From: Brucellaceae bacterium
GTDB lineage: Bacteria > Pseudomonadota > Alphaproteobacteria > Rhizobiales > Rhizobiaceae
Assembly: GCA_031253705.1 (NCBI GenBank)
Contig: JAIRVW010000375.1
Span: forward strand, 1 to 17,915
DNA: 17,915 nt
Reading direction: 5' to 3'
Position numbers and translations under genes: made by a program. Below, one piece after another: positions 8,365 to 14,009 of this stretch. The notes under the pieces were generated by a model. It was given only the letters and a program-made list of their open reading frames with translations. It had not been told where the DNA came from and made no database searches. Numbering within the stretch: the first letter of the stretch is position 1; each line of letters opens with the position of its first letter.

Positions 8365-8485
8365 TTATTTCGGTTCTGACGGGCTGTAAATGGCACTTTT
8401 CTGGGCTTCCGGTACTCACGTACTTTAGTACGCTCCGTTCCGGTTCTCGCAAAGCACCATTTTCGCCACGTCATAGCCGAAATAA
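8365..8485. repeat. 121-bp near-palindromic intergenic repeat (Bru-RS-like)
   Basis: The element begins on the base after the mmsA stop codon. Its left arm (TTATTTCGGTTCTGACG...) and the reverse complement of its right arm (TTATTTCGGCTATGACG...) match along almost their whole length with scattered differences, and the centre is CGTACTTTAGTACG at 8419-8432. Palindromes of roughly this size and position are known in Brucella as Bru-RS1/RS2; whether this belongs to that family by sequence I cannot confirm. Transcribed, it would fold into one long rod directly 3' of mmsA. Small open frames through it are a by-product of the symmetry. Confidence 0.85.
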
Positions 8486-8521
8486 AGTCCCGCATCATTT
8501 TGCGGACAAGTATATTGATAT

Positions 8522-8548
8522 AAACCCCGTCTTAAAGGCGGGGTTTTT
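8522..8548 (+). terminator. Rho-independent terminator downstream of mmsA and the palindrome
   Basis: AAACCCCGTC / GGCGGGGTTT stem with a five-base loop (TTAAA) and TTTTT tail. It lies 157 bases past the mmsA stop, so the palindromic repeat is included in the mmsA mRNA. Confidence 0.88.
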
Positions 8549-8677
8549 CATTGCTTTAAATATCGAACGGAGCAAAAATTATTTCACTCTCTTCCCTAAA
8601 AACATAGTCCGTTGTGTTGTCGCGTGAAGCATGATGTATATTGTCAGCGCACTTTCTTTTTCAATGGAGTGACTGAG

Positions 8678-9697
8678 ATGACTGAACTTTCAAACAAGCG
8701 TATTGTTCTTGCATCCCGTCCCGCCGGTCGTCCGTCAGCGGAAAATTTCCGCCTTGAAAGCGCTCCGGTGCCGGAGCCCGCAGAAGGGCAGGTTTTGCTG
8801 AAGCTGCATTATCTGTCGCTTGATCCCTATATGCGCGGGCGTATGAGCGATGCCAAATCCTATGCTGCACCGGTTGCTCTTGGTGATGTCATGGAAGGCG
8901 GGACTGTCGGGGAGGTTCTTGTCAGTAGACATAAGGATTTTGCTGCCGGTGACATGGTTCTGTCGCATTCCGGCTGGCAGACTTATGCCGTGGCTGATGC
9001 CGTCGGTTTGCGTAAACTTGATCCGGCGTCAGCGCCGCTCACAACAGCGCTTGGTGTGCTGGGAATGCCCGGATTTACAGCCTATGCAGGGCTTTTGACT
9101 ATCGGTCAGCCGAAAGCAGGCGAAACAGTGGTGGTGGCTGCTGCCAGCGGTCCTGTCGGCTCGGCGGTCGGACAGATTGCAAAACTGTATGGTGCCCGCA
9201 CTGTCGGCATTGCCGGTGGAACGCAGAAGTGCAAAGCGCTGATCGAGGAGTTCGGTTTTGATGTTGCTCTGGATCATTACCGGCCGGATTTTGCCGAAGC
9301 TTTGAAAGCAGCCTGTCCGTCCGGCATTGATGTTTATTTTGAAAATGTCGGCGGTAAAGTGTTTGAAGCCGTGTTTCCGCTGCTTAATCAGTTTGCCCGT
9401 GTACCGGTTTGCGGACTGGTTGCACAATATAACAGTACGGGCATATTTGACGGTCCCGATCGGTTGCCTTCGCTGATGCGGGATGTTTTGTCGAAAAGCC
9501 TGACCATTCGCGGCTTTATCCAACGGGATTTCAGTGAGCAGCGTCCAGCATTTTATCTGGCAATGACACAGTGGATCGCGGAAGGAAAAGTCCGCTATCG
9601 GGAAGATATTGTGGAAGGTCTGGAGAATGCACCGGAAGCTTTTACCGGTATGCTGGAAGGAAAGAACTTCGGTAAGCTGGTTGTTCAATTAGTCTGA
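8678..9697 (+). CDS. curA: NADPH-dependent curcumin/alkenal reductase-type oxidoreductase (MDR superfamily)
   Basis: A 339-residue zinc-independent medium-chain reductase, strongly resembling E. coli CurA (YncB) from memory of that sequence. Such enzymes reduce alpha,beta-unsaturated ketones/aldehydes with NADPH. The start at 8678 has GGAG eight bases upstream (8666-8669). Features: N-terminal VLASRP and ENFRLE, the family hallmark YLSLDPYMRGRMSD (about residues 45-58), VMEGGTVGEV, LGVLGMPGFTAYAGLL (about 125-140), and a Rossmann motif AAASGPVGSAVGQIAK (152-167) followed by YGARTVGIAGG. GIDVYFENVGGKVFEAVFPL and the closing GLENAPEAFTGMLEGKNFGK are also conserved in the family. No Zn-binding GHE motif is present. 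It is flanked by terminators or hairpins and appears monocistronic. The physiological substrate is unknown; detoxification of reactive carbonyls is the usual inference. Confidence 0.93.
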   Translation: MTELSNKRIVLASRPAGRPSAENFRLESAPVPEPAEGQVLLKLHYLSLDPYMRGRMSDAKSYAAPVALGDVMEGGTVGEVLVSRHKDFAAGDMVLSHSGWQTYAVADAVGLRKLDPASAPLTTALGVLGMPGFTAYAGLLTIGQPKAGETVVVAAASGPVGSAVGQIAKLYGARTVGIAGGTQKCKALIEEFGFDVALDHYRPDFAEALKAACPSGIDVYFENVGGKVFEAVFPLLNQFARVPVCGLVAQYNSTGIFDGPDRLPSLMRDVLSKSLTIRGFIQRDFSEQRPAFYLAMTQWIAEGKVRYREDIVEGLENAPEAFTGMLEGKNFGKLVVQLV

Positions 9698-9706
9698 GAA
9701 CAAAGC

Positions 9707-9732
9707 GCAGGGCAGGATTCGTTCTGTCCTGC
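9707..9732 (+). terminator. Hairpin after curA, possible terminator without T-run
   Basis: GCAGGGCAGGA pairs with TTCTGTCCTGC (two G-T pairs) around a TTCG tetraloop, ten bases after the curA stop. No T-run follows, so it may stabilise the 3' end or act with Rho. Confidence 0.5.
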
Positions 9733-9814
9733 TGCACGCCTGATAATAACGCCAGTGAACAAGTGCAGCTGTGCCGTGCAAGGTGCAATTGCCGGCGGGT
9801 GCAGGATAATTTGT

Positions 9815-9849
9815 CCGGCACCGAAGCCGGTTATGATTGTAACCGGAGG
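9815..9849 (+). promoter_or_regulatory. Overlapping alternative hairpins covering the DUF6065 gene's Shine-Dalgarno
   Basis: GCCGG at 9826-9830 can pair with CCGGC at 9815-9819 (six-base loop), or, as part of CCGGTTA at 9827-9833, with TAACCGG at 9840-9846 (six-base loop). The second stem includes the first bases of the GGAGG ribosome-binding site (9845-9849). The two stems exclude one another. The perfect inverted repeat could equally be a DNA operator. Confidence 0.45.
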
Positions 9850-9857
9850 TGTGTATC

Positions 9858-10622
9858 ATGCAGCTGGAATGTTTTCGCGTGATGGAGAATGCGCCGCAGA
9901 TCGTTTCCGGTCGTGCCGAGCGTGACTGGATGGATAGTTTTCACATCCGCTTTCCCTATCGTTGTCTGCCATTGACCATGGCCAATACGACCGGTTGGGA
10001 AATTCTCTGCCCGACAGATATTCGTATTTGCTGGAACGGCGGTAAGGATAAGACGGATGTTACTATATCCTGCCGCGATCACGCGTTTTCGCATTTTGTG
10101 GAATCGCATTTCAGCCACGGCATTGTCACCTTCCATACCGGCTATTTGTTTCGCACACAGGAGCGCTGCGCCATTCTTGCCGGTGGTGCGCCTAATCATG
10201 TGAAAGACGGTATCCAGCCGCTGACAGGGCTGGTTGAAACAGACTGGTTGCCGTTTCCGTTTACGATGAACTGGATCATGACCCGCCCCGGTATTATACG
10301 CTTTAAAAAAGGGGAGCCGTTTTGTTTTATCCAGCTGACGGAGCCTCACAAACTGGATGAGGTGCAACCGGTGATCCGTAATATTGCCGATGAACCTGCG
10401 CTGCAGCAGGAACATGAAACATGGTCAAAGGTGCGGCGGGAATTTAATCAGAGCCTGTCGGATGGCGATCCTCAGACTATTAAACAGGCCTGGCAGAAAT
10501 TTTACTTCAAAGGCGTGAAGCCGGATTCTGACGGAACACAGCAGGCCGAAGGGCATGTTAACCGGCGGCGTTTGCACATGCCGGTTATGGCCGATCAGGT
10601 AATAAACGCTCCTGAGAACTGA
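9858..10622 (+). CDS. DUF6065 family protein, function unknown
   Basis: A 254-residue soluble protein; no signal peptide, membrane segment or known catalytic motif is seen. The start ATG at 9858 follows a perfect GGAGG by eight bases; an upstream in-frame GTG overlaps that site and is rejected. The pattern TTGWEILCPTDIRICWNGG (43-61), HGIVTFHTGYLFRTQE (87-102), GGAPNHVKDGIQPLTGLVETDW (108-129), FPFTMNWIMTRPG (132-144) and FKKGEPFCFIQL (148-159) matches what I remember of DUF6065 proteins. Conserved W, H, N and D residues suggest a compact beta-rich domain, possibly metal- or ligand-binding, but this is not established. The C-terminal ~70 residues (EHETWSKVRREFNQ...) are charged, helical and variable, with RRRLHMP near the end. 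It lies between curA and pdxY on the same strand; no functional link can be deduced. Confidence 0.75.
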   Translation: MQLECFRVMENAPQIVSGRAERDWMDSFHIRFPYRCLPLTMANTTGWEILCPTDIRICWNGGKDKTDVTISCRDHAFSHFVESHFSHGIVTFHTGYLFRTQERCAILAGGAPNHVKDGIQPLTGLVETDWLPFPFTMNWIMTRPGIIRFKKGEPFCFIQLTEPHKLDEVQPVIRNIADEPALQQEHETWSKVRREFNQSLSDGDPQTIKQAWQKFYFKGVKPDSDGTQQAEGHVNRRRLHMPVMADQVINAPEN

Positions 10623-10646
10623 GATTGGAACGGCATTTATTGTGTC

Positions 10647-10676
10647 AGTAAAGTTTATAATAAAATTGACTTTACT
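10647..10676. promoter_or_regulatory. 8+8 bp inverted repeat in the pdxY promoter region (possible operator)
   Basis: AGTAAAGT at 10647-10654 and ACTTTACT at 10669-10676 are perfect reverse complements separated by a 14-base AT-rich spacer containing TTATAATAAA, which resembles a -10 region. It is centred about 73 bases before the pdxY ATG. With no T-run after the stem it looks more like an operator for a dimeric regulator than a terminator. Confidence 0.5.
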
Positions 10677-10734
10677 ATCGCAAATGGCGGAGGTTCTATA
10701 GCATCACATTTATATTCATGCCGGACACTTTCTT

Positions 10735-11622
10735 ATGACCGTTTCTGAACCGACCAATGCCAGTGCCGTAATCGTTATTTCCAGCCATGTGGTACGTGGC
10801 TCCATCGGTAACAGGGCGGCGGTCTTTGCACTGGAACGACTTGGCTATCCGGTATGGGCGGTGCCGACAGTTATTCTGCCATGGCATCCGGGACATGGTC
10901 CCGCAGGACGCATCATCCCCGATGATGTCCAGTTTTCCGGTCTGATCAGTGATCTGGAGCGTGCGCCGTGGCTGGGCGAGGTCAGTGCCGTGCTGACCGG
11001 TTTTATGAGCAATGCTGCACAGGTTGAGGCGGTGGCAGACCTCATTGCCGCGATGAAAGCGAAAAATCCGAAGCTGCAATATATTTGTGATCCGGTGATC
11101 GGCGATACGAAAGGGCTTTATGTGGCAGAAAGCACGGCTATTGCCATTCGTGACCGTTTGCTGCCGCTGGCAGATATTGCAACACCGAACCGCTATGAGC
11201 TGGGCTGGCTGACCGGCACTGAACCTGCGGATAATCAGCAGCTCATGGAGGCTGCCTTGCGTGCAGGGCCGGAAACAATGCTGGTTACCTCGGCATTTGC
11301 AATGATGCGCGATAGTATCAGCAATGTGCTGGTAACACGGACACAGGCTTTGATGGCCGAGCACAGAATCGTGCAGGGACCCGGCAATGGTATGGGTGAT
11401 CTGACTTCAGCCTTGTTCCTTGCCCGTAAAATGAGCGGCATGAACGAAGAAAAATCGCTGCAAATGACGACTGCCGCGGTGTTTGAAATTCTCGCCCGTG
11501 CTGCCAAGCGTGGCGCGGATGAGCTGATGCTGGAGGCTGATGCCGCCAGTCTGGAACGGCCGATGGCCATGGTGCAATTGCGCCGTCTGGTTCATCCAAA
11601 TCATGATCAGATCGTGGGATGA
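10735..11622 (+). CDS. pdxY: Pyridoxal kinase PdxY
   Basis: A 295-residue ribokinase-fold kinase that phosphorylates pyridoxal (and related vitamers) to PLP with ATP in the B6 salvage pathway. Evidence: N-terminal VIVISSHVVRGSIGNRAA (12-29), the typical PdxY/PdxK substrate-binding opening; VPTVILPWHPGHG (43-55); YICDPVIGDTKGLYV (116-130), conserved for ATP/Mg binding; TPNRYELGWLTG (150-161); and the anion-hole motif GNGMGDLTSALFLA (217-230) with catalytic base Asp222 in a G-x-GD pattern. The ribosome-binding site before 10735 is poor (GCCGGA some 11 bases upstream), so translation may be modest or the true signal unusual. Length and motifs are complete. It is preceded by an inverted repeat and followed by a terminator that overlaps its stop codon, so it is probably monocistronic. 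Confidence 0.93.
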   Translation: MTVSEPTNASAVIVISSHVVRGSIGNRAAVFALERLGYPVWAVPTVILPWHPGHGPAGRIIPDDVQFSGLISDLERAPWLGEVSAVLTGFMSNAAQVEAVADLIAAMKAKNPKLQYICDPVIGDTKGLYVAESTAIAIRDRLLPLADIATPNRYELGWLTGTEPADNQQLMEAALRAGPETMLVTSAFAMMRDSISNVLVTRTQALMAEHRIVQGPGNGMGDLTSALFLARKMSGMNEEKSLQMTTAAVFEILARAAKRGADELMLEADAASLERPMAMVQLRRLVHPNHDQIVG

Positions 11623-11645
11623 GCGCCTGACCGGCGCTCTTTTTG
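11621..11645 (+). terminator. Rho-independent terminator overlapping the pdxY stop codon
   Basis: Perfect seven-base stem GAGCGCC / GGCGCTC with a TGACC loop and TTTTT. The last two bases of the TGA stop are the first two of the stem. Confidence 0.88.
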
Positions 11646-11726
11646 TTTGCGCGGCAGAAATTGTCAGGAATTTTTGTAGATAAAATAATTTTTGATAGAT
11701 TGTTTTTTTGTGCGCGAAATCTTCAT

Positions 11727-11762
11727 AAAACAGCCGGTTTTTGAATGAAAACGGGTTGTTTT
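11727..11762. promoter_or_regulatory. Imperfect inverted repeat upstream of carbonic anhydrase
   Basis: AAAACAGCCGGTTTT and AAAACGGGTTGTTTT are near-complementary 15-base arms (one mismatch, one G-T pair) around a six-base spacer. The site is 125 bases before the carbonic anhydrase ATG, within a 241-base AT-rich region that carries no gene I can support. It could be an operator or a leader hairpin. Confidence 0.4.
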
Positions 11763-11886
11763 GCGTGTTTTTGACCGGAAAACACTGAAAAAAGATGCGG
11801 AAAATTTGCTGTTTCATTATTGTGAGGCAGAGAATTCGGCGCAATCTTTGATTGATCTTGGCGAAATATGGGGTTATCGAAAAATC

Positions 11887-12573
11887 ATGGTAGATCTTCC
11901 AGACACACTCCTCGCCGGTTACCGCAACTTCATGGCATCGGATTTTGCCGATGAAAGAATGCGTTATAAGGAACTCGCAGATCAGGGGCAGACACCGGAA
12001 ACGATGGTCATTGCCTGCTGTGATTCCCGAGCAGCACCGGAAATTATTTTCAATACCCGTCCGGGTGAAATCTTTGTTTTGCGCAATGTCGCGAACCTGA
12101 TCCCGCCTTATGAGCCGGATGGTGAATATCACGCGGCCTCCGCGGCGTTGGAATTCGCCGTACAGAGCCTCAAGGTTAAGCACATTGTTGTGCTCGGCCA
12201 TGGCCGTTGCGGCGGTATCAAAGCTGCACTGGATACAGAAAGCAGTCCGCTGTCACCCGGTGATTTTATCGGCAAGTGGATGAGCCTTCTGGCACCGGCC
12301 GCCGAGACAATCACGGCAAATACTCTGATGACCCAGACAGAGCGTCAGACTGCGCTGGAGCGTATTTCAATCCGCTACTCGCTGAATAATCTGCGCAGTT
12401 TCCCGTGTGTCGATATTCTGGAGAAAAAGGGACGCCTCTCTTTGCATGGCGCATGGTTTGATATTTCGACCGGCGAATTGTGGGTCATGGACTCGCAGAC
12501 CGGTGACTTTATCCGTCCTGATACGGATGAAATGCCGGCACAGCCGGAAAGCAGCGAAACACCAGCTGCCTGA
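11887..12573 (+). CDS. Beta-class carbonic anhydrase
   Basis: A 228-residue beta-carbonic anhydrase interconverting CO2 and bicarbonate in the cytoplasm. The start at 11887 (MVDLPDTLLAGYRNFM) matches the conserved N-terminus of alphaproteobacterial homologues; the open frame continues 42 codons upstream with AT-rich, non-conserved sequence. Zinc and catalytic residues are intact: Cys44, Asp46 and Arg48 in CCDSR, His105 and Cys108 in HGRCGG. Also conserved are VLRNVANLIPPYEPDGEYH (64-82) and SAALEFAVQSLKVKHIVVLGHG. The C-terminal part RISIRYSLNNLRSFPCVD and LHGAWFDISTGELW is typical; the last ~20 residues (PAQPESSETPAA) are disordered. Such enzymes supply bicarbonate for carboxylases and are often needed for growth in ambient air. 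The ribosome-binding site is weak. It ends at a shared bidirectional terminator. Confidence 0.95.
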   Translation: MVDLPDTLLAGYRNFMASDFADERMRYKELADQGQTPETMVIACCDSRAAPEIIFNTRPGEIFVLRNVANLIPPYEPDGEYHAASAALEFAVQSLKVKHIVVLGHGRCGGIKAALDTESSPLSPGDFIGKWMSLLAPAAETITANTLMTQTERQTALERISIRYSLNNLRSFPCVDILEKKGRLSLHGAWFDISTGELWVMDSQTGDFIRPDTDEMPAQPESSETPAA

Positions 12574-12590
12574 ACCTGAATTCAGATAAT

Positions 12591-12620
12591 AAAAAAACCG
12601 GCTTTTCAGCCGGTTTTTTA
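12591..12620. terminator. Bidirectional terminator between carbonic anhydrase and transglycosylase
   Basis: ACCGGCT / AGCCGGT stem with a TTTC loop, flanked by an A7 run on the left and a T6 run on the right, so it can end transcription from both convergent genes. Confidence 0.92.
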
Positions 12621-12637
12621 TTTGTTTTTGTGATGGC

Positions 12638-13477
12638 TTATTTGCCGTCGATGGCCTGACCCATAATAGCAATGGCCTGCTGGTAAACAGTAGCAGCATT
12701 CCAGCCCTGAATGGCAGCGTAGTTTGGCTGACCCTGCTGGTAGCCTGCGCCTGCGCGCCAGCCATGTGCTTTCAGGAAGTTGGCGGTTGAAGCCAGTGCG
12801 TCTGCACGCGAGCCAACCATATCGATGTGACCGTTACCGTCGCCGTCTGCACCATATTTGATGACGCTGGATGGCAGGAACTGTGTCTGGCCGATTTCAC
12901 CATGCATAGCGCCGACAGCATTCGGGCTGAGATCGCCGCGCTGAATCAGCTGCAGAGCTGCATAAAGTTCATTGGTGAAGAATTCCGAGCGGCGGCAGTC
13001 ATAAGCCAGTGTGGCAACAGCCGACAGAGTGTGCTGTTTGCCCATATAGTTGCCGAAACCGGTTTCCATGCCCCAGATGGCCAGAAGCGGGCCGGCAGGT
13101 ACGCCGTAGCGCTGTTCGATTTTCGCAAACAGGGCAGCATTCTGTGCTTTCAGGGTTTTACCGCGGCTGATGATGGTGGTCGAACCGCGCTTCTTCATGA
13201 AGTCGTCCAGAGACAGCTTGAAGCTCTTCTGGTTGCGGTCTGCATTGATGGTGGCAGTTGCATATTTTACATTGTCCAGAGCGGACAGTGCATTGCCTTT
13301 GATTCCGCGTGCTGCTGCTTCCTGTTTGAAGCCCTGCACCCATGCAGGAAAGCCTGCGCCGGTATTACCGCACTGACCGGCCTGTACAATGCCGGAAAAT
13401 GCCAATACGCCGATTGAGCCGCCAATAACGCTCAATGTCAGATTACGGATAGAAGATTTGATAGTCTTTGACTGCAT
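12638..13477 (-). CDS. MltB-type lytic murein transglycosylase (SLT_2 family)
   Basis: A 279-residue exported enzyme cleaving the MurNAc-GlcNAc bond of peptidoglycan with formation of 1,6-anhydro-MurNAc. The N-terminus (1-33) is a signal peptide ending near GIVQA; there is no lipobox at the cleavage site, so it is probably soluble periplasmic rather than a lipoprotein like E. coli MltB. Conserved blocks are FPAWVQGFKQEAAARGI (43-59), catalytic Glu138 in LLAIWGMETGFGNYMG (131-146), GEIGQTQFLPSSVIKYG (193-209) and DGDGNGHIDMVGSRADALASTANFL (211-235). No peptidoglycan-binding C-terminal domain is present; the protein is near the lower end of the family's length. The start has GAGG about nine bases upstream. 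It is monocistronic, convergent to carbonic anhydrase and divergent from the ffh region. Confidence 0.94.
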   Translation of the reverse strand: MQSKTIKSSIRNLTLSVIGGSIGVLAFSGIVQAGQCGNTGAGFPAWVQGFKQEAAARGIKGNALSALDNVKYATATINADRNQKSFKLSLDDFMKKRGSTTIISRGKTLKAQNAALFAKIEQRYGVPAGPLLAIWGMETGFGNYMGKQHTLSAVATLAYDCRRSEFFTNELYAALQLIQRGDLSPNAVGAMHGEIGQTQFLPSSVIKYGADGDGNGHIDMVGSRADALASTANFLKAHGWRAGAGYQQGQPNYAAIQGWNAATVYQQAIAIMGQAIDGK

Positions 13478-13763
13478 GAAGCTGCCTCGTTAGAACTTTG
13501 CTCGGGTGCTTTATAGGTTTATATGATTAACAGGGTTTTACAAAAAACTATAGTTTTGGTGTTGTTCTGCCTGAATTCATATTTAATTTAGGGCGATGTC
13601 TGCCGAATGTGGTCTGAATGAGGCACATTACGTTATACAAGTTCCATACAGACCGGTTTCAGATTGCCCGCGCTTTTTAGGTCACAGGATACAGTGTGAT
13701 TTGCCGGTTTTGTTTTATCACAGTGCTATAAGGTGCCCAGCTGTGCTTTTTGCGTGCAAAAGC
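13478..13763. other. Intergenic region between the transglycosylase gene and the ffh promoter
   Basis: About 286 bases of non-coding sequence. It contains a perfect 14-base palindrome AAAACTATAGTTTT at 13544-13557, 67 bases upstream of the transglycosylase start and thus a possible operator for it, and TCACA-N8-TGTGA near 13681-13698. A 64-codon open frame at 13596-13790 has no ribosome-binding site or recognisable product and runs through the ffh promoter. Confidence 0.5.
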
Positions 13764-13793
13764 TTGACTCATAAACGGCAGATCATGTAAAGA
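13764..13793 (+). promoter_or_regulatory. Probable sigma-70-type promoter for ffh
   Basis: TTGACT at 13764-13769 and TAAAGA at 13788-13793 with an 18-base spacer (or TGTAAA with 16). It is the best -35/-10 pair upstream of ffh and would give a leader of about 210 bases. Confidence 0.45.
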
Positions 13794-13835
13794 ACGCGCG
13801 ATAATTCCGCTATGAGTATAAGTTCTCAGGCAGCC

Positions 13836-13989
13836 GACCGGGACCCGTATGGTATAAAGAGATCCCGGAGGTCAACATCCGACAGCGCAGAGCGCCCTCG
13901 GGTGCTGTTTTGCTTTGAACACAGTTTCGGTTTTAAACCGTGGCTTATAGGATTGCGGGATGAACCTGCACTCAGATCGCCGGATCTGA
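13836..13989 (+). promoter_or_regulatory. Structured 5' leader of ffh (candidate cis-regulatory RNA or small RNA)
   Basis: Five successive hairpins lie in about 155 bases: CCGGGA/TCCCGG with arms in 13838-13868 (GACC/GGTC can extend it to 13836-13873); CAGCGC/GTGCTG at 13883-13907; CGGTTT/AAACCG at 13928-13940; TGCGGG/CCTGCA at 13954-13970; and TCAGATC/GATCTGA around a GCCG loop at 13972-13989, ending 20 bases before the ffh ATG. The bacterial SRP RNA signature (GGAAGGAAGCAGCC-like) is absent, so this is not a recognisable ffs gene. An open frame 13812-14009 crosses the region and stops exactly at the ffh ATG but lacks a ribosome-binding site. Confidence 0.45.
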
Positions 13990-14009
13990 ACAGAGATTGG
14001 GAAATTTAG

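Noticed and set aside
8280..8498. Small minus-strand frame through the region after mmsA
   Set aside because: Created by the palindromic repeat and the end of mmsA; no ribosome-binding site or protein signature.
13596..13790. A 64-codon open frame upstream of ffh
   Set aside because: No ribosome-binding site, no recognisable protein features, and it overlaps the probable ffh promoter.
13812..14009. A 65-codon open frame whose stop codon abuts the ffh ATG, a possible leader peptide
   Set aside because: No ribosome-binding site before its ATG, composition unlike its neighbours, and it runs through several stable hairpins; better explained as a structured leader.
13800..14009. SRP 4.5S RNA gene (ffs) next to ffh
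   Set aside because: The highly conserved GGAAGGAAGCAGCC-like apical loop signature is not present on either strand of the region.
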